The translations under genes and the position numbers were made by a program. Below, piece by piece: positions 12,401 to 24,061 of a stretch of 64,000 nucleotides of DNA. The stretch spans positions 9,659-73,658 of the forward strand of contig MDYQ01000497.1 in assembly GCA_003024175.1 (NCBI GenBank), in the 5' to 3' direction. The stretch is from Planoprotostelium fungivorum. Taxonomy: Eukaryota; Evosea; Variosea; Cavosteliida; Cavosteliaceae. How positions within the stretch are numbered: position 1 is the stretch's first letter; each line of letters starts with the position of its first letter. The notes beneath the pieces are model-generated. The model was not told the DNA's origin and did not search any database. It saw only the letters and a program-made list of their open reading frames with translations.

Positions 12401-15400
12401 ACCCAGCCTGTGCGAGGTGAAATGTGGGAAGAAAGAGACGAGGAGAATGACGTTAGGTAGAACATTCTTATCGACAGCTGTCACTGTATCATGAACGTAG
12501 CTCAGAACGGGGGTTGTATCTACTTTGAAGTGTACAATGGTATATTTGAAGATGAGACGCCCATCATGAATACCACGGTGAGAGAATGAAATTTCATGCA
12601 TTGACGAAAACAGATAACGAACACGGAGATAAGGAATAACATCGCACGCGGTGGAATGGGAGGAGCTCTCTACATCTCAAATCAAGTCAGAGATCGATTC
12701 TTCATGAAGGTGAGAGAGCGTTTCATGCCCTTTCTGATCGACGAAAGGGAAACCACTTCACAGGAAACAAGGGCAAATATGGGGGAGCCATCAGCGTAGA
12801 CTCATCCATTGAGATCGAGATCGAGTGGGTCATTCATGTCTGTCTCATCCACTCATTGATACACAGGAATTCTGTATTTGGAAACAACGAAGCGGAAGAG
12901 AATGGAGGTGATTGTGTGACTTATCTGAGTCTGACTGAACGTGAACAGGCGGCATTCGATATCAGAGAATTTTTGAAGGTGAGAGATTCGAAGAGAGGAG
13001 GAATAACATAGAGATAGAGAGACAACACATGAAGATCAGTAACACCCAATTTATGGGAAATAGAGCTAAAAATGGAAGTTCCATATTCACAGACACCTCC
13101 GTTCTACCAAGGTATCCCATCGATGATTCGGTAGACAGAATGACAAGTATGATCTTTCCTCTCTCTTTCAAGTCATCTGGAGATGCACCAGACGACATCC
13201 ATTACAACGGAATCGAGATCATAAGCACCGAATTTCATAATATATCGGATAATCAAGGTAAATCACTCCACAATGACCAAGCGATGATAAGAATTAGGAT
13301 CTCACGTGATATGGATACGATCAGGCGAGCAGGACAGTACATTGTTTAGAAACTCCCTTATCACATCATCGAGCGAGGACAGAAAGAGAGGAGAAGAGAG
13401 AGAAGAGAGAGCAAGAGTGATGTGCAGTGGCGATGTGTGGCTGGACAGAGTGGACATGAGAGGCAGCATAGAGATGACACAGGGAAGGCTGACGATGAGA
13501 GAATCGAACGTGAGCACAGTGATACTGTACAACGGAACGAGGGTAGAGAGTGAGATGCATGCAGAGATAGATGAGATGATGACATGAGAAACAACAGAAG
13601 AAGAGAGTGAGAGTGTGGTGACATGTTATGATGAAGGACAGAGAGCAGTGAGAAAGAACACGGAATGGTGAGAGATGATGGAGAGATGGAGACAAAGCTG
13701 AAGAGAGAACAGGGAATGCGATGAAAAGCAGATATCATGGATGGGTGAGATATCATGGATTTAGAAAATGAAAAAAAGAAGGTGATGACCGAGAACAGTG
13801 CAAGAGATGTCGAGCGAAGGATTGATCGCCATACTGATCTCAGCTGTACTTTTGTCTCTCTTGCTTCTCTCCATCATTATAGGCGCATTGGTCATCAGCA
13901 TAGGACCGAAGAAGACAAGATCACCATCAGTGATACAGGACGTCAGCATCGGTGCCGCTCAGAGGTGAAACACTTCAAACCGTTCAATCGATGACGTGGC
14001 GTAGGTCTCTCATTGATTNGACAGTACATTGTTTAGAAACTCCCTTATCACATCATCGAGCGAGGACAGAAAGAGAGGAGAAGAGAGAGAAGAGAGAGCA
14101 AGAGTGATGTGCAGTGGCGATGTGTGGCTGGACAGAGTGGACATGAGAGGCAGCATAGAGATGACACAGGGAAGGCTGACGATGAGAGAGTCGAACGTGA
14201 GCACAGTGATACTGTACAACGGAACGAGGCTAGAGAGTGAGATGCATGCAGAGATAGATGACATGATGACGTGAGAACAGAAGAAGGAAGTGAGAGTGTG
14301 GTGACATGTCATGATGAAGGACAGAGAGCAGTGAGAAAGAACACAGAATGGTGAGGATGATGGAGAGATGGAGACAAAACTGAAGAGAGAATAGGGAGTG
14401 CGATGAAAAACAAATATCATGGATGGGTGAGGAGATAAAGATAGGAAGAGAATGACTGAGAACAGTGAAAGAGATGTCGAAGGAGGGATTGATCGCCATA
14501 CTGATCTCAGCTGTTCTCTTTTTTCTCATGCTTCTCTCCATCATTATAGGCGCATTGGTAATCAGCATAGGACCGAAGAAGACAAGATCACCATCAGTGA
14601 TACAGGACGTCAGCATCGGTGCCGCTCAGAGGTGAAACATTACGAAACAGTTCAATTGATGATGTGGCGTAGGTCTCTGATTGATTTCAATGAATTCGAA
14701 GACATGCAAGAGGTGGGAGAAATAGAAGAGATCATCAAATGACGGCGAGTAGATTGGAACTGGTGACTTTGGTGTGGTCAGTCTGGCACAATGGAGGCAG
14801 ATGTCTGTTGCTGTGAGTGTTACCATATGTGAATAGCGGAATTGAAGAGAGAGCAGGTGAAACAGATCAAGACACAACAAGTGACCGAACAACAGACGAG
14901 GGAATTCTTACGAGAAGTGGTCATACTGCAGAGATTGAGACCTCATCCGGTGAGTGATGATAGAAGAAGGAGAGAGAGTGACAGAGAGATAGAACGTGGT
15001 GATGTACATAGGCTTCTGCTTTCCACCTCAGCCTCTATCACTCGTCACGTGAGATGAAGGAAATTTGTCATGAACGACTGATTTATGATAACAGTGAATA
15101 CTGTGAAGGGGGATCCCTGTATCGTGAGTTGAACTATCGAACACATGATCATGAACTGCAGATTACCTGAGGGAAAATCGAGAGACAACGACGGAGGGCC
15201 AAATCAGGCAGTTCATAGAAGGAATAGGTGAGTTCATTACATTTTGATCGTGATGAAATGAAATTGATGGTGAATGCAGCGCTTGGACTTCTGCATCTTC
15301 ACTCAGAAAAGGTACAGTCACCACAGTGACAGAACGAAAAGACTGACACAAAGCAGGTGATACACAGAGACTTGGCCACAAGAAACGTGAGAGACAGAGA

Positions 15401-16098
15401 AGAAGAAAGAGAAAGAGACTGACAGCAGAGACAGATACTGCTGAACAAGCACATGGAGCCAAAGCTGTCTGACTTTGGTAAGAGATGATGGGAGGAAGGG
15501 AAAAGAAAGCTGACGAGAGAAAGGAATGTCACGAGAGCAGATCACAGGAGAATATGCAGGACAAACAGCGTCATTCGTGGGACCACTGAAATGGATGTCG
15601 CCAGAAGGTACGTCCACTTTATTTCACGATCGGAATCTTTTTTTGAAAGAATTGCACAGCGATCGGCAGAAGAGAGTACAGCACAAAGAGTGACGGTGAG
15701 TCCACAGACAAAATACTGAGTAAGAGAAATGACAGAAGACAGTGTGGAGTTTTGGAGTTGTCATGTGGGAGATTGTATCGAAAGGTGCAACACCCTATCC
15801 TGAGCTGTCAGCGGTAGAGGTGGCGATAGGCATCACGACAAAAGGAGTGCGACTGCGCATACCGCCAGGCACAGATGCAGTGCTGTACAAGCTGATGATA
15901 GGTGAGACAGACAGAAAGAGAAGGAGGAGGCAGGATAACAGAGAAACAGAATGTTGGCAGACAGAGACGAAAGACAGACCGAGCATAGGAGAGATCTGTG
16001 ATACCCTCGGTATCTACAACCAGGCACCAAGAGCGCGTACAAAGAGTGTCAGGACACAGATGGACGATTCAGAAGCTTTGCTTCTCTCGTTCGAATGA
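9414..16098 (+). CDS. Receptor-like kinase with beta-helix ectodomain, copy 3 (contains an assembly gap)
   Basis: Starts at the ATG at 9414 with a signal peptide (MIRCSIICFILLICLNETLQ), then a Cys-rich N-domain (LPCGSLSAPNSC, FQLFLFCSDD) and a long beta-helix ectodomain (EGGAINMDATAE, GGAMTVGEV, LLTGGGLAFAMP). The membrane segment appears twice (about 13820-13900 and 14490-14570) because 13333-14018 is nearly repeated at 14020-14686 around a single N; a real gene would be expected to have one. The kinase includes EYCEGGSL, HRDLATRN, LSDFG, activation-loop Tyr in GEYAGQ, GPLKWMSPE, VWSFGVVMWEI and ECWQTETKDRPS. The C-tail differs from copies 1 and 2 and ends at TGA 16096-16098, 77 bp from the stop of the convergent histidine kinase gene. 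Confidence 0.85.
13333..14686 (+). repeat. Near-duplicate ~670-bp segments flanking a single N (14019)
   Basis: Segment A (13333-14018) and segment B (14020-14686) start with the same GACAGTACATTGTTTAG and end with the same GGCGTAGGTCTCTxATTGATT. They are highly similar but not identical: small substitutions and indels lie around 13550-13610 versus 14237-14290, and near 13850 versus 14515. The lone N exactly at the junction looks like a scaffold join of two overlapping or allelic contigs. A true tandem duplication cannot be excluded. The segment covers the end of the ectodomain and the transmembrane exon of receptor copy 3. Confidence 0.85.
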
Positions 16099-16175
16099 TA
16101 AAGGATGCATCTGTTTCTGAACAAAAACATTCCAAACTCGTTCGTCTATTCTCTCATATCGTACACTTTGATGCT

Positions 16176-19100
16176 CTATCTTTCGTGTACTCCATTTTGA
16201 ATGATCTGAAGAATCTCCTCCTTCACAAAAGGTTTCGTGATGTACTTGTCCATTCCCGCCGTCAGTGCCTTCTCTTGGTATTTCGTGCTCGCGTTGGCAG
16301 ACAGTCCAACGATGAGAATTCGTTCGTTTGTCGGTATCTCGCTCGATCGGATCAATCGCGTTGATTCGAGTCCATCCATGATGGGCATCTCGATGTCCAT
16401 GAAGATGATGTTGTAAGCTGGAGAGTGGGTCGATGCGACTACCTTCTGAAGTGCATCTTTTCCATTCTCTGCAATATCCACCAAGGAGCAGACGGGGGTC
16501 AGCATCCGCTGCAAGATGCGCTGATTGATCTTGTTGTCTGTTTCGTTTCGTCAGTGGAAGAAAAAGGATCGAGATCTCTCACCCTCCACGATCAACACGC
16601 GTGATTCTGACTTGATCTCTCCCGAGGGAATGTTCTGCAAGCTCAAGAGAGAGGCATTCGAATGCGACAATTTCATCCTCTTGGCTTGCGGTTCCTCCTT
16701 CTCTGTGAGAGGTCTCTCGCCTGGTTTCGCATCGGCTGATTCAGATCTGGCGCGTGATGAGATTCAGAGAAAGATGTACGATGTGTACCTGATGGTGAAA
16801 CTGCACGTGGTCCCTACTCCCTTCTCACTCGACATCTCGATAGTCCCTCCCATCAGCTTGACGTACTCTCTCGATATGTTGAGTCCAAGTCCACTTCCGC
16901 CGTAGTTCAGGTGGATGCTCGCATTAGCCTGAGAGAACGGTCGAAACATCTTCTCTAGCTCTTCCTTTGTCATGCCGATTCCAGTGTCTCTTATCTAATA
17001 GATTGTCTCAGTCGAGATCGCGTGTATTTCACTTCACCTCGAATTTGAGGATGATGCAGTCACTTTCGATGGTGTATTGATAGCCGATGGTTAAACCTCC
17101 TTGTTCCATGAATTTAACCGCATTTGCCGTCAGATTGATCAACACCTGACGTGAAAATGAACACGATGAAGATAAAGAGGATCTCACCTGAGCTAATCGA
17201 TTCGCATCGCCCACGACGTTAATCTGCTGATCCGGAATCGACTGCTTACAGTACAATCCCTTCTCTTGCAACTTGGCCTTGTACATCAACGCCACCTTCT
17301 CGATGATGTCACCCGGACAATAATTCGACTGAACGAGCTGAACGGCACCCCTCTCCAGCATCGATAGAGTCAGCACCGTATCTACGATCTCCTTCAGGTG
17401 ATCGCTGGAAACAGCAATGGCATCGACCATCTCGAGGATTTCTGTGATGCCTTGGCTGTCTCCTCGTTCTCCGTTCAATTTTCGAATGTACTCTCGTAAC
17501 AGTTGTTCGCTGCCGCAAATACCATTGAGTGGATTGCGTAGCTCGTGGCACAGGACGTCGATGAATTTCTCGAGAGACTTCTTATGGTTTTCCAATTCCA
17601 CAGCGAGACTTTTGTATCTATTGGATAAGATCAGATGATTGTGATTCGTGAATGAATTCGTCTTACGACGGTAGATGAGATGACAAAATGTATGACGAAT
17701 TGATCTTTTCTTCTCACCTCCTCTCACTCTTTAGCGTTTCAGAAAATCGATCGTTATCCAGATGATTCAATATCTGAAGCGAGATGGCCGAGGCGATCTT
17801 CATCCTCCCCTCTTTGATCGAATCCACCAATCGATTCTCAAGATAAGTGATGCCACGTAAGATTCCGTTGCGTAGAATCGGTATGCACAAGATCGACTGA
17901 GCTCCACTGTTCCTCGCATAATCGTCACTCTCTAATTCACTCCTGTGCCCCATGCCTAAGACTAGCGGCTGTTTCAAAGTTGAGTATTGATTCAAATTAT
18001 CTCGCGATGTGCGTAAGAGTGTGAAGAGATAAATCACCTGAGAAGTACGACTAACGTATTGAATGAAAGAGTGAGGATAATTGCCCCCCATGGAAGATAA
18101 GGGTAAGACGTGTAAGCCGTTGCGGGGGTCCGACGCTTCCGTGTGTCTCTCTCCCACTAGAATGAGATTCTTCTCGTCGTCCAGCAAGATGTACAGACCC
18201 ATCTGGGCTCCCGTGCTCTGTATGAGGAGAACCATCATTCGATCGACCAATTCTTTCAGATTGTAATCGGAGGATGTCAGCTGATTCGCATCAACAGATG
18301 GTTCGAAATCGTGATCAAGGCACCTGCGTCATCTCGTTCATCCATGCCGTGTCACCATCGCTGCTGGTGGTTACGGTGGAAGGTCTCCTGCTGCCCACGA
18401 GACTACTGACATCGAAATCGTCTTCGGAGCGATCGGATGAGATGTATTCCGGATACCTGATGTGACATCATCGATGTGATTCGCATCGTCGATGTCTCAC
18501 CTCTCAATGAGTTGATTGGTCTTCATCCTAGACCCCCACTTGGCATAACACTCGTGAGATCTGTAATCGATTTCAGATATTTCGATGCCATCTCTTCTAA
18601 TCTCGATCTCATTGTTATCATATGTAAATCGATGCGATTCACTCTTTCCATGATGTACGATTTAAATTTACCTCTGCAAGACATATCTGGCGTTATCGTG
18701 AAAGCCCATATCGATCCAAAGCTGACCCATCGATTCGTACGATAGACCTTCGTACTGAAGGAATCCGTTCAGTTCAGCGTCCTTTGCTGCTTCTTGGAAC
18801 AATTTCGCCGCCTGCAATAGTTTCTTCTGCATCCATTTCTTCTCCGCTTTCATCATGAGAAACTTGTGGCGTAGATTTGTCGGACAATTTGAAGCCATCT
18901 TCTTAAATCTATCATCCATTAAGTCTCTTTGTCTCTCACTCTTTCTTTTTATAGAATAATCACATGTAACGGAGAGATAATCGAATACTCACTTGTTTAG
19001 AGTCACGACCAGGCTCTCGCTCCTCCCCTTCTCTTCATCGTTTGTCTTTCCTTCGTCTCGAATATTCCAACAGATCATCATGTGCCTCATGAACAATACC

Positions 19101-22100
19101 TTATCACGTTCAATCTCAACCTCTTTCACCTCACATCCTCCACCTCGTGGTGCAGAAACGAACCCGATGTCATCTGAAGGAAAGGCTGTAAATCAGATAA
19201 TCTCTCCATCATCGTATCGGTCCTTATTCTGCCCCAAAATGCACCGGCGAGTCTGACTAGAGCGTTCTGATGATCGAATAATTCGTTCTCTCCCCTGTTT
19301 CACGTGAATATGGATGGTAATACGTGCATGTTCCTGCATGACACCGACTTTTCACACATTATCTCCTCCGGTCGCAATACGTTCTGATCATCATCGTTGA
19401 GGTGCTGGCGGATGAGCCATTGGGTGTGGGAGTTTGATTCTTTCATGGCTAATCTCTCAACGCTACCAGAGTAGATCTTTCGGTTCAGAGTCTCTGACAC
19501 CTGTTCGTGTGATCAGAATGGAGAATGGTTTAGGTCCTCGATACCGTCATCGTGTGCGTATCTATAGTAATGCATGATATGGATGAACGTTTAGTGAAAG
19601 ATCATGTGACGGATTTTGATCCATATTATGGCGGCATCGTGTGATGATCATTTCTAAAAAACATTCGAAGGATTACCAATTTGAGTGATACGCCCGATAG
19701 ATATTGAGACCATCCCATGTGGTGGGCACAGTAAGCGGAATAAATCAAATCTCCGCATTCAAATCCAATCTTGAGCGCACTGTCATATATAACGGAGATC
19801 TCGTGGAGGGGGGTCGTCCAATGTTGGCTGTATGCGAAAGAGAAGAGGCATCGCGAGCGAACCGCAGGATTAGGATACCTGACGTGTTCGTCAGTGAAAA
19901 ATCGCAGAAATTTGGATGAAACTCCACGACTCACTTGTTGAGGAGGTTGATGCCCACCATTCCGATCTTTTTCACGTATTGTAGATCGTCGTACACCATG
20001 TGTGCTGCCGTCGTCCAATTACAAAAAGCCGCCGGTGAAGTGTCCGAATTTCCGTACTTCAACGCGAAATTGAACGCTGTGGCCACCCACAATGCATTGT
20101 AATGAGGTTTGCCTATTTCTTCATTAGATCCATCTTACTTGCGTTCGGTTGACACACCCAGATTCAACACAGCCACCCAAGAGTCGGTCAGAGCCGCATA
20201 GATCTGATCACGAGTGAGAAATGTACAAGAATACGAGAGGGATGAAGACCATCACCTGTCTGTGAATGACATTCGTCATGTCCGGTAGATTCATCAGTTC
20301 TTCTGGTTTCCTGTGGTTCAACAAGATCTTCGATTCTAATAGAGCATGTCTGCCCAGGTCTTGGTAGGCCTGTAGAATGATCGTCAATTAACCGTTGGAC
20401 TCATCGTGTAGTACCTCATCGGTTCCGTTGGGTGAAGGTATTTGAACTCCGTGGAGTTCCAATAATTTGAGACTGGCCAGAACACACTCCTGCCATCTTC
20501 CCTGCTGTTCGTACTGTTTGATCTACAATGCGTTAAGATTTGAATTTTCCAGTTTTCATCGGAATTTCACCGAGAATTCTCACTTTGATCGACCAGATCT
20601 GCCCCTTATCCGTCGGCAGAGCACACGAGTCGATCAATCGGTCGTATAGATTCTCGGCTTCCGCGTAATTTCCGCGCTGATATTGGCAAGTTGCGAGGGA
20701 TCTCCACAAGTTCCTCGTAAGTTCCGCGTTAGCCGCTCGACTCTCTTCATCCAACAGATCGATACCCATTCGAATGTATCTGCAGTCAACTTCACTCGAA
20801 ATTTCGACTCGAATCTGTGTCACCTGTCTGCAGAATCGTAGGCGGCGGATTCCAACGCTCTCTCTCCCGCATTCATCGATATCTCGGCCACACGCAATCT
20901 CTCTTCTCTCTGCGTGACGAGAGGTAAGGCCTGAGCGTAGTGTGACATGATATCAAACATTCTCGTCTCTGTTTCGAGTGAGTACGAGTTTTACATCCGT
21001 CATCGTGATTCACCCCAATCGCTGGCGGCGGCGAGTAGTCTACCGATCCTGAGATGAATGTGTGGTCTCTGCCCCGGCTCCATGATCTCGTAACAGGCCT
21101 GCTGGATGCGATCGTGAACGAATCGGAGGTGCACCAATTCGGTCAAGTCCATGCTGCTGCCTACCATGGAGGACTCGTCACCGACGGAGATAAGATCTTG
21201 GAGGATGGCGGGCCAGACGACGGAGGAGACTTGATCGATGGTGAGATCGCAGATGTAAGCGACTTGTTTGATTTGAAATTGTTCTCCGATGGCTGCGGCG
21301 ACGGATAACATCTGTTGGATGATGAGATGTTGATGTGATGTTGATGTGATGTTGATGTGATGTTGATGTGATGTTGATGTGATGTTGATGTGATGTTGAT
21401 GTGATTTGATATGATGTGAAGATGAAGGGGTGAATATCACCTCCTGTGTCTTGGGGCTCAATTCTTTGATTCGCCAGTTCATCATATCAATGACTCCCTG
21501 TGCGGTCTGTACGTCTCTCATCCCATCGATGCTCCACTCCCACTGACGTGTTAACGCGTTGTAGATGGCTTTCTTCTGCTCCACCAGAGTGTTCAAAAAT
21601 AAATCGATGAAAAATGGGATTCCCTTCGTTTTCTCCAACACGATTTCGGCCAGCTGTTGGTTCTTCTGTGCGTCGTAACTGTTGTAGATTGAGATGTACG
21701 TACACGGGTGGCTGTCCTACCTTCTGAATGAATCGGAGATCATCTCGGAGATGGCGGGAGTGAGGAGGGGTTTCACTTCGATGTGAGTCATCTGGTCGTG
21801 ATACTTGCTAGTGCGGAGCATGATGGACAGAGGATGATCTTGATCTACCTGAACATCCATCAATCACCATCATCATCGTCATGATCATCATCATCATGAT
21901 CATCATCGTCATGCATCATGATCAAGATCTCACCTCTTCCTCTCGATACACGGCTATGATCATCAACTTCATCTTCAGATTCGTCATCAACAATTCCAGC
22001 AGCGTCAAGGTAGAAGAGTCCGCCCACTGCATCATGTCAACCTCGTCAACATCCTCTACAATCTCCCACTTGTAGATCGTCCAGAAAGAGGATGAGAGGA

Positions 22101-23885
22101 CTCAATCGAGTGATAGCTTCGATAAGGTCAAGGAAAGCGAGGCGAAATCGATTCGTCTGCTCCGATGGGCCTACCGTGGGCAACGGTGGTGGATTTCCCA
22201 AGAGATGGGCGGCTGTCACGTTCAGCCTGGGTGAAGCTATAAATAGAACAAGCTGTCATCACCTTCGGGGATGAAATCGACGATCACTCGGATTCGGAGG
22301 CCGAGAGCTTCGGTCAGGGTGGCGTGCCACATGGCTACCCTCTCGTCTGATTCCTAGTTATAGATCAGTCTGCCGCCGGACAATGTCGTGTCCTCTCACC
22401 ATCAGTGCGGTGCGACAGAATTGTCGAAGGGCCTGCTGTAATACGCTGTAAGGTATACCTCGCTTCATTTGGTCTGCTTTTCCCGAGATGAAATAGCCTC
22501 CTTCTTTCACGAGAGGCTTGTGGATCTCTTGGATCAAAACGGTCTTACCGGTACCCGAGTACCCTTTGAAATTTAAATTTCGAAACGGGCGGGAACTCAC
22601 CCGCCACGGTGACCAGCCTCGCCGTGTTCTGTTCCCTTGTCGTATTGAACGAGTGAATGAGCTTGGAAATTTCCTTATCTCTTCCGTATAATTTCTTGGA
22701 AACGAGAAAGACAGACTTGGAGTCCATCTGTCCCACGGGAAACGCAGGCACGTGGCCCACCGCGATGTCATCGATACATTTTTGCAGGTCGTAGATGATG
22801 CCCGCACCGCTCTGATATCTCTCCTCTGCATTCTTTGCGATGAGCTTGCTGATGATGGCAGACATGATCTGTGGCTGCATCTCGTTCAGACATCGTCATC
22901 ATCATGGTCATTCGGAGATGGTGAAGAGGATGAGATCGCACCAGATCATCGATGACGGTGTGGATGGGGGGAGGGCTGATGGCGATGTGATGATACATCA
23001 TCTTGTTCGTGTCTCCTTCTTCGACGACTTCGCTGCCAGTCAACAGATAATAGAAGATGAGACCCAACGTGTAGTAGTCGCTTCGGTAATCGACGTCTTG
23101 GTTAGTCTTACCAGTTTGCTCTGTGATTTCCTTCGTCAGCGGTCGCAGGTTACGTGTGATGGAAATAATGAAGATGATGGATCACCTGGTGAGATCCATC
23201 GGTAGTGGCCAGCCAAACTGCGGACGTATTCACCAGTGGCCGACCTCTTCTTGAAGGCAGAGCTGGCGCTGAAGTCGATGATGCGAACTGTTTTGCCCTC
23301 TCGGTTAATTATAATGTGCTGTTTCTGGTGAGTAACCATAGTCCTCGAGTATATGCCCTCACCTCTGGGCATAAATTGTGGTGGGTGACACCTCTCTGAT
23401 GAACGGAATCTGTTTGATTTGAGATTGGATCGTGAATGGAGACGCACCTATCGCTAGAACCATCTGAACGGCGAGGGGGAGGAATTCTAGGAGAGATAAT
23501 CTTCCGATCTATAGACATGAGAACAGAGAACGGCATCGCGTTACCTTAGTCAGATTGCACCCCCTGAAATCGTCCATCTTGAGTGCACCAGTCCCTTGGT
23601 AGTTCAGCATCTCGTGAAAAGCTAAAACGTAGGGACACCCCTCCAGTAACTGCGCTCCGGTCAACCATATCGCATTATCTAGGAACATTTCACCCTCAAA
23701 ATCTCTATCTCTTTGTTGTATTTCTTCATACAGAACGCCTTGAAGAACTCTTGCGGTGCTTTGATCAGAAAGCTCCTTTGGAGATTATCATCTACATTCC
23801 GCAAAATGACGGAGTGCTTTCCATCGTGTACCACCTCTATACACGATCCTGGTGCACTCTTCGAGGAGATGGAGCGCGAGGACAT
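16176..23885 (-). CDS. Hybrid histidine kinase: pseudokinase-AAA ATPase-helical repeats-GAF-HisKA-HATPase-receiver
   Basis: Starts at the ATG complementary to 23883-23885 and ends at 16176. Domains in order: a protein-kinase-like domain (23885-22780) with EIEILRLLEG, VTHHNLCPE in place of the HRDLKPEN loop, and RIIDFS in place of DFG; an AAA/ORC-type ATPase with Walker A GYSGTGKT (about 22560) and Walker B LILFLDDLQWADSST (about 22090-22000); a long helical-repeat region (21000-18660; e.g. LFQEAAKDAELNGFLQ); a GAF domain (18250-17750; SILCIPILRNGILRG); HisKA with CHELRNPLNG (about 17540); HATPase with INLTANAVKF, DTGIGM and GGSGLGL; and a receiver with MDIEMPIMDG and ITKPF. This order matches fungal Mak2/Mak3-type and bacterial sensors (family knowledge). 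The histidine-kinase half looks active; the N-terminal kinase looks catalytically dead. About 20 small introns. The input signal is unknown. Confidence 0.9.
21326..21402. repeat. 11-bp minisatellite inside an intron of the hybrid histidine kinase
   Basis: Seven perfect tandem copies of GATGTTGATGT fill 21326-21402, with a degenerate eighth following. The array lies between exons encoding LSPKTQE and MLSVAAAIGEQF, in an intron that is longer than its neighbours. The 11-bp period is not a multiple of three, as expected for a non-coding array. Confidence 0.9.
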
Positions 23886-24061
23886 GTATGAGCTCCCGTC
23901 TTGTTAATAGTAATAGATTATCAAAACAGGAAACTCCGGTCCGCTTTTTGGGGGCACTTAATAGACCAAGGTCGAAGTTTCGCGTAAAAATAGGAGAAAA
24001 TCGGACAGCTCTTAGACTCACAACACACATACGCACGTCAGTCATGCTGCGTCCCTATTAT

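Noticed and set aside
1-16098. Tandem receptor array as a transposable element or bacterial Pmp transfer
   Set aside because: No transposase, integrase or terminal repeats; the genes carry host-type introns, signal peptides and eukaryotic kinase domains. The Pmp resemblance is at the level of the beta-helix repeat pattern and does not show recent transfer.
21640-21930. CRISPR-like direct repeats near 21326-21402 and 21856-21922
   Set aside because: Units are contiguous 11-bp or trinucleotide-like repeats without spacers, inside introns of a eukaryotic gene.
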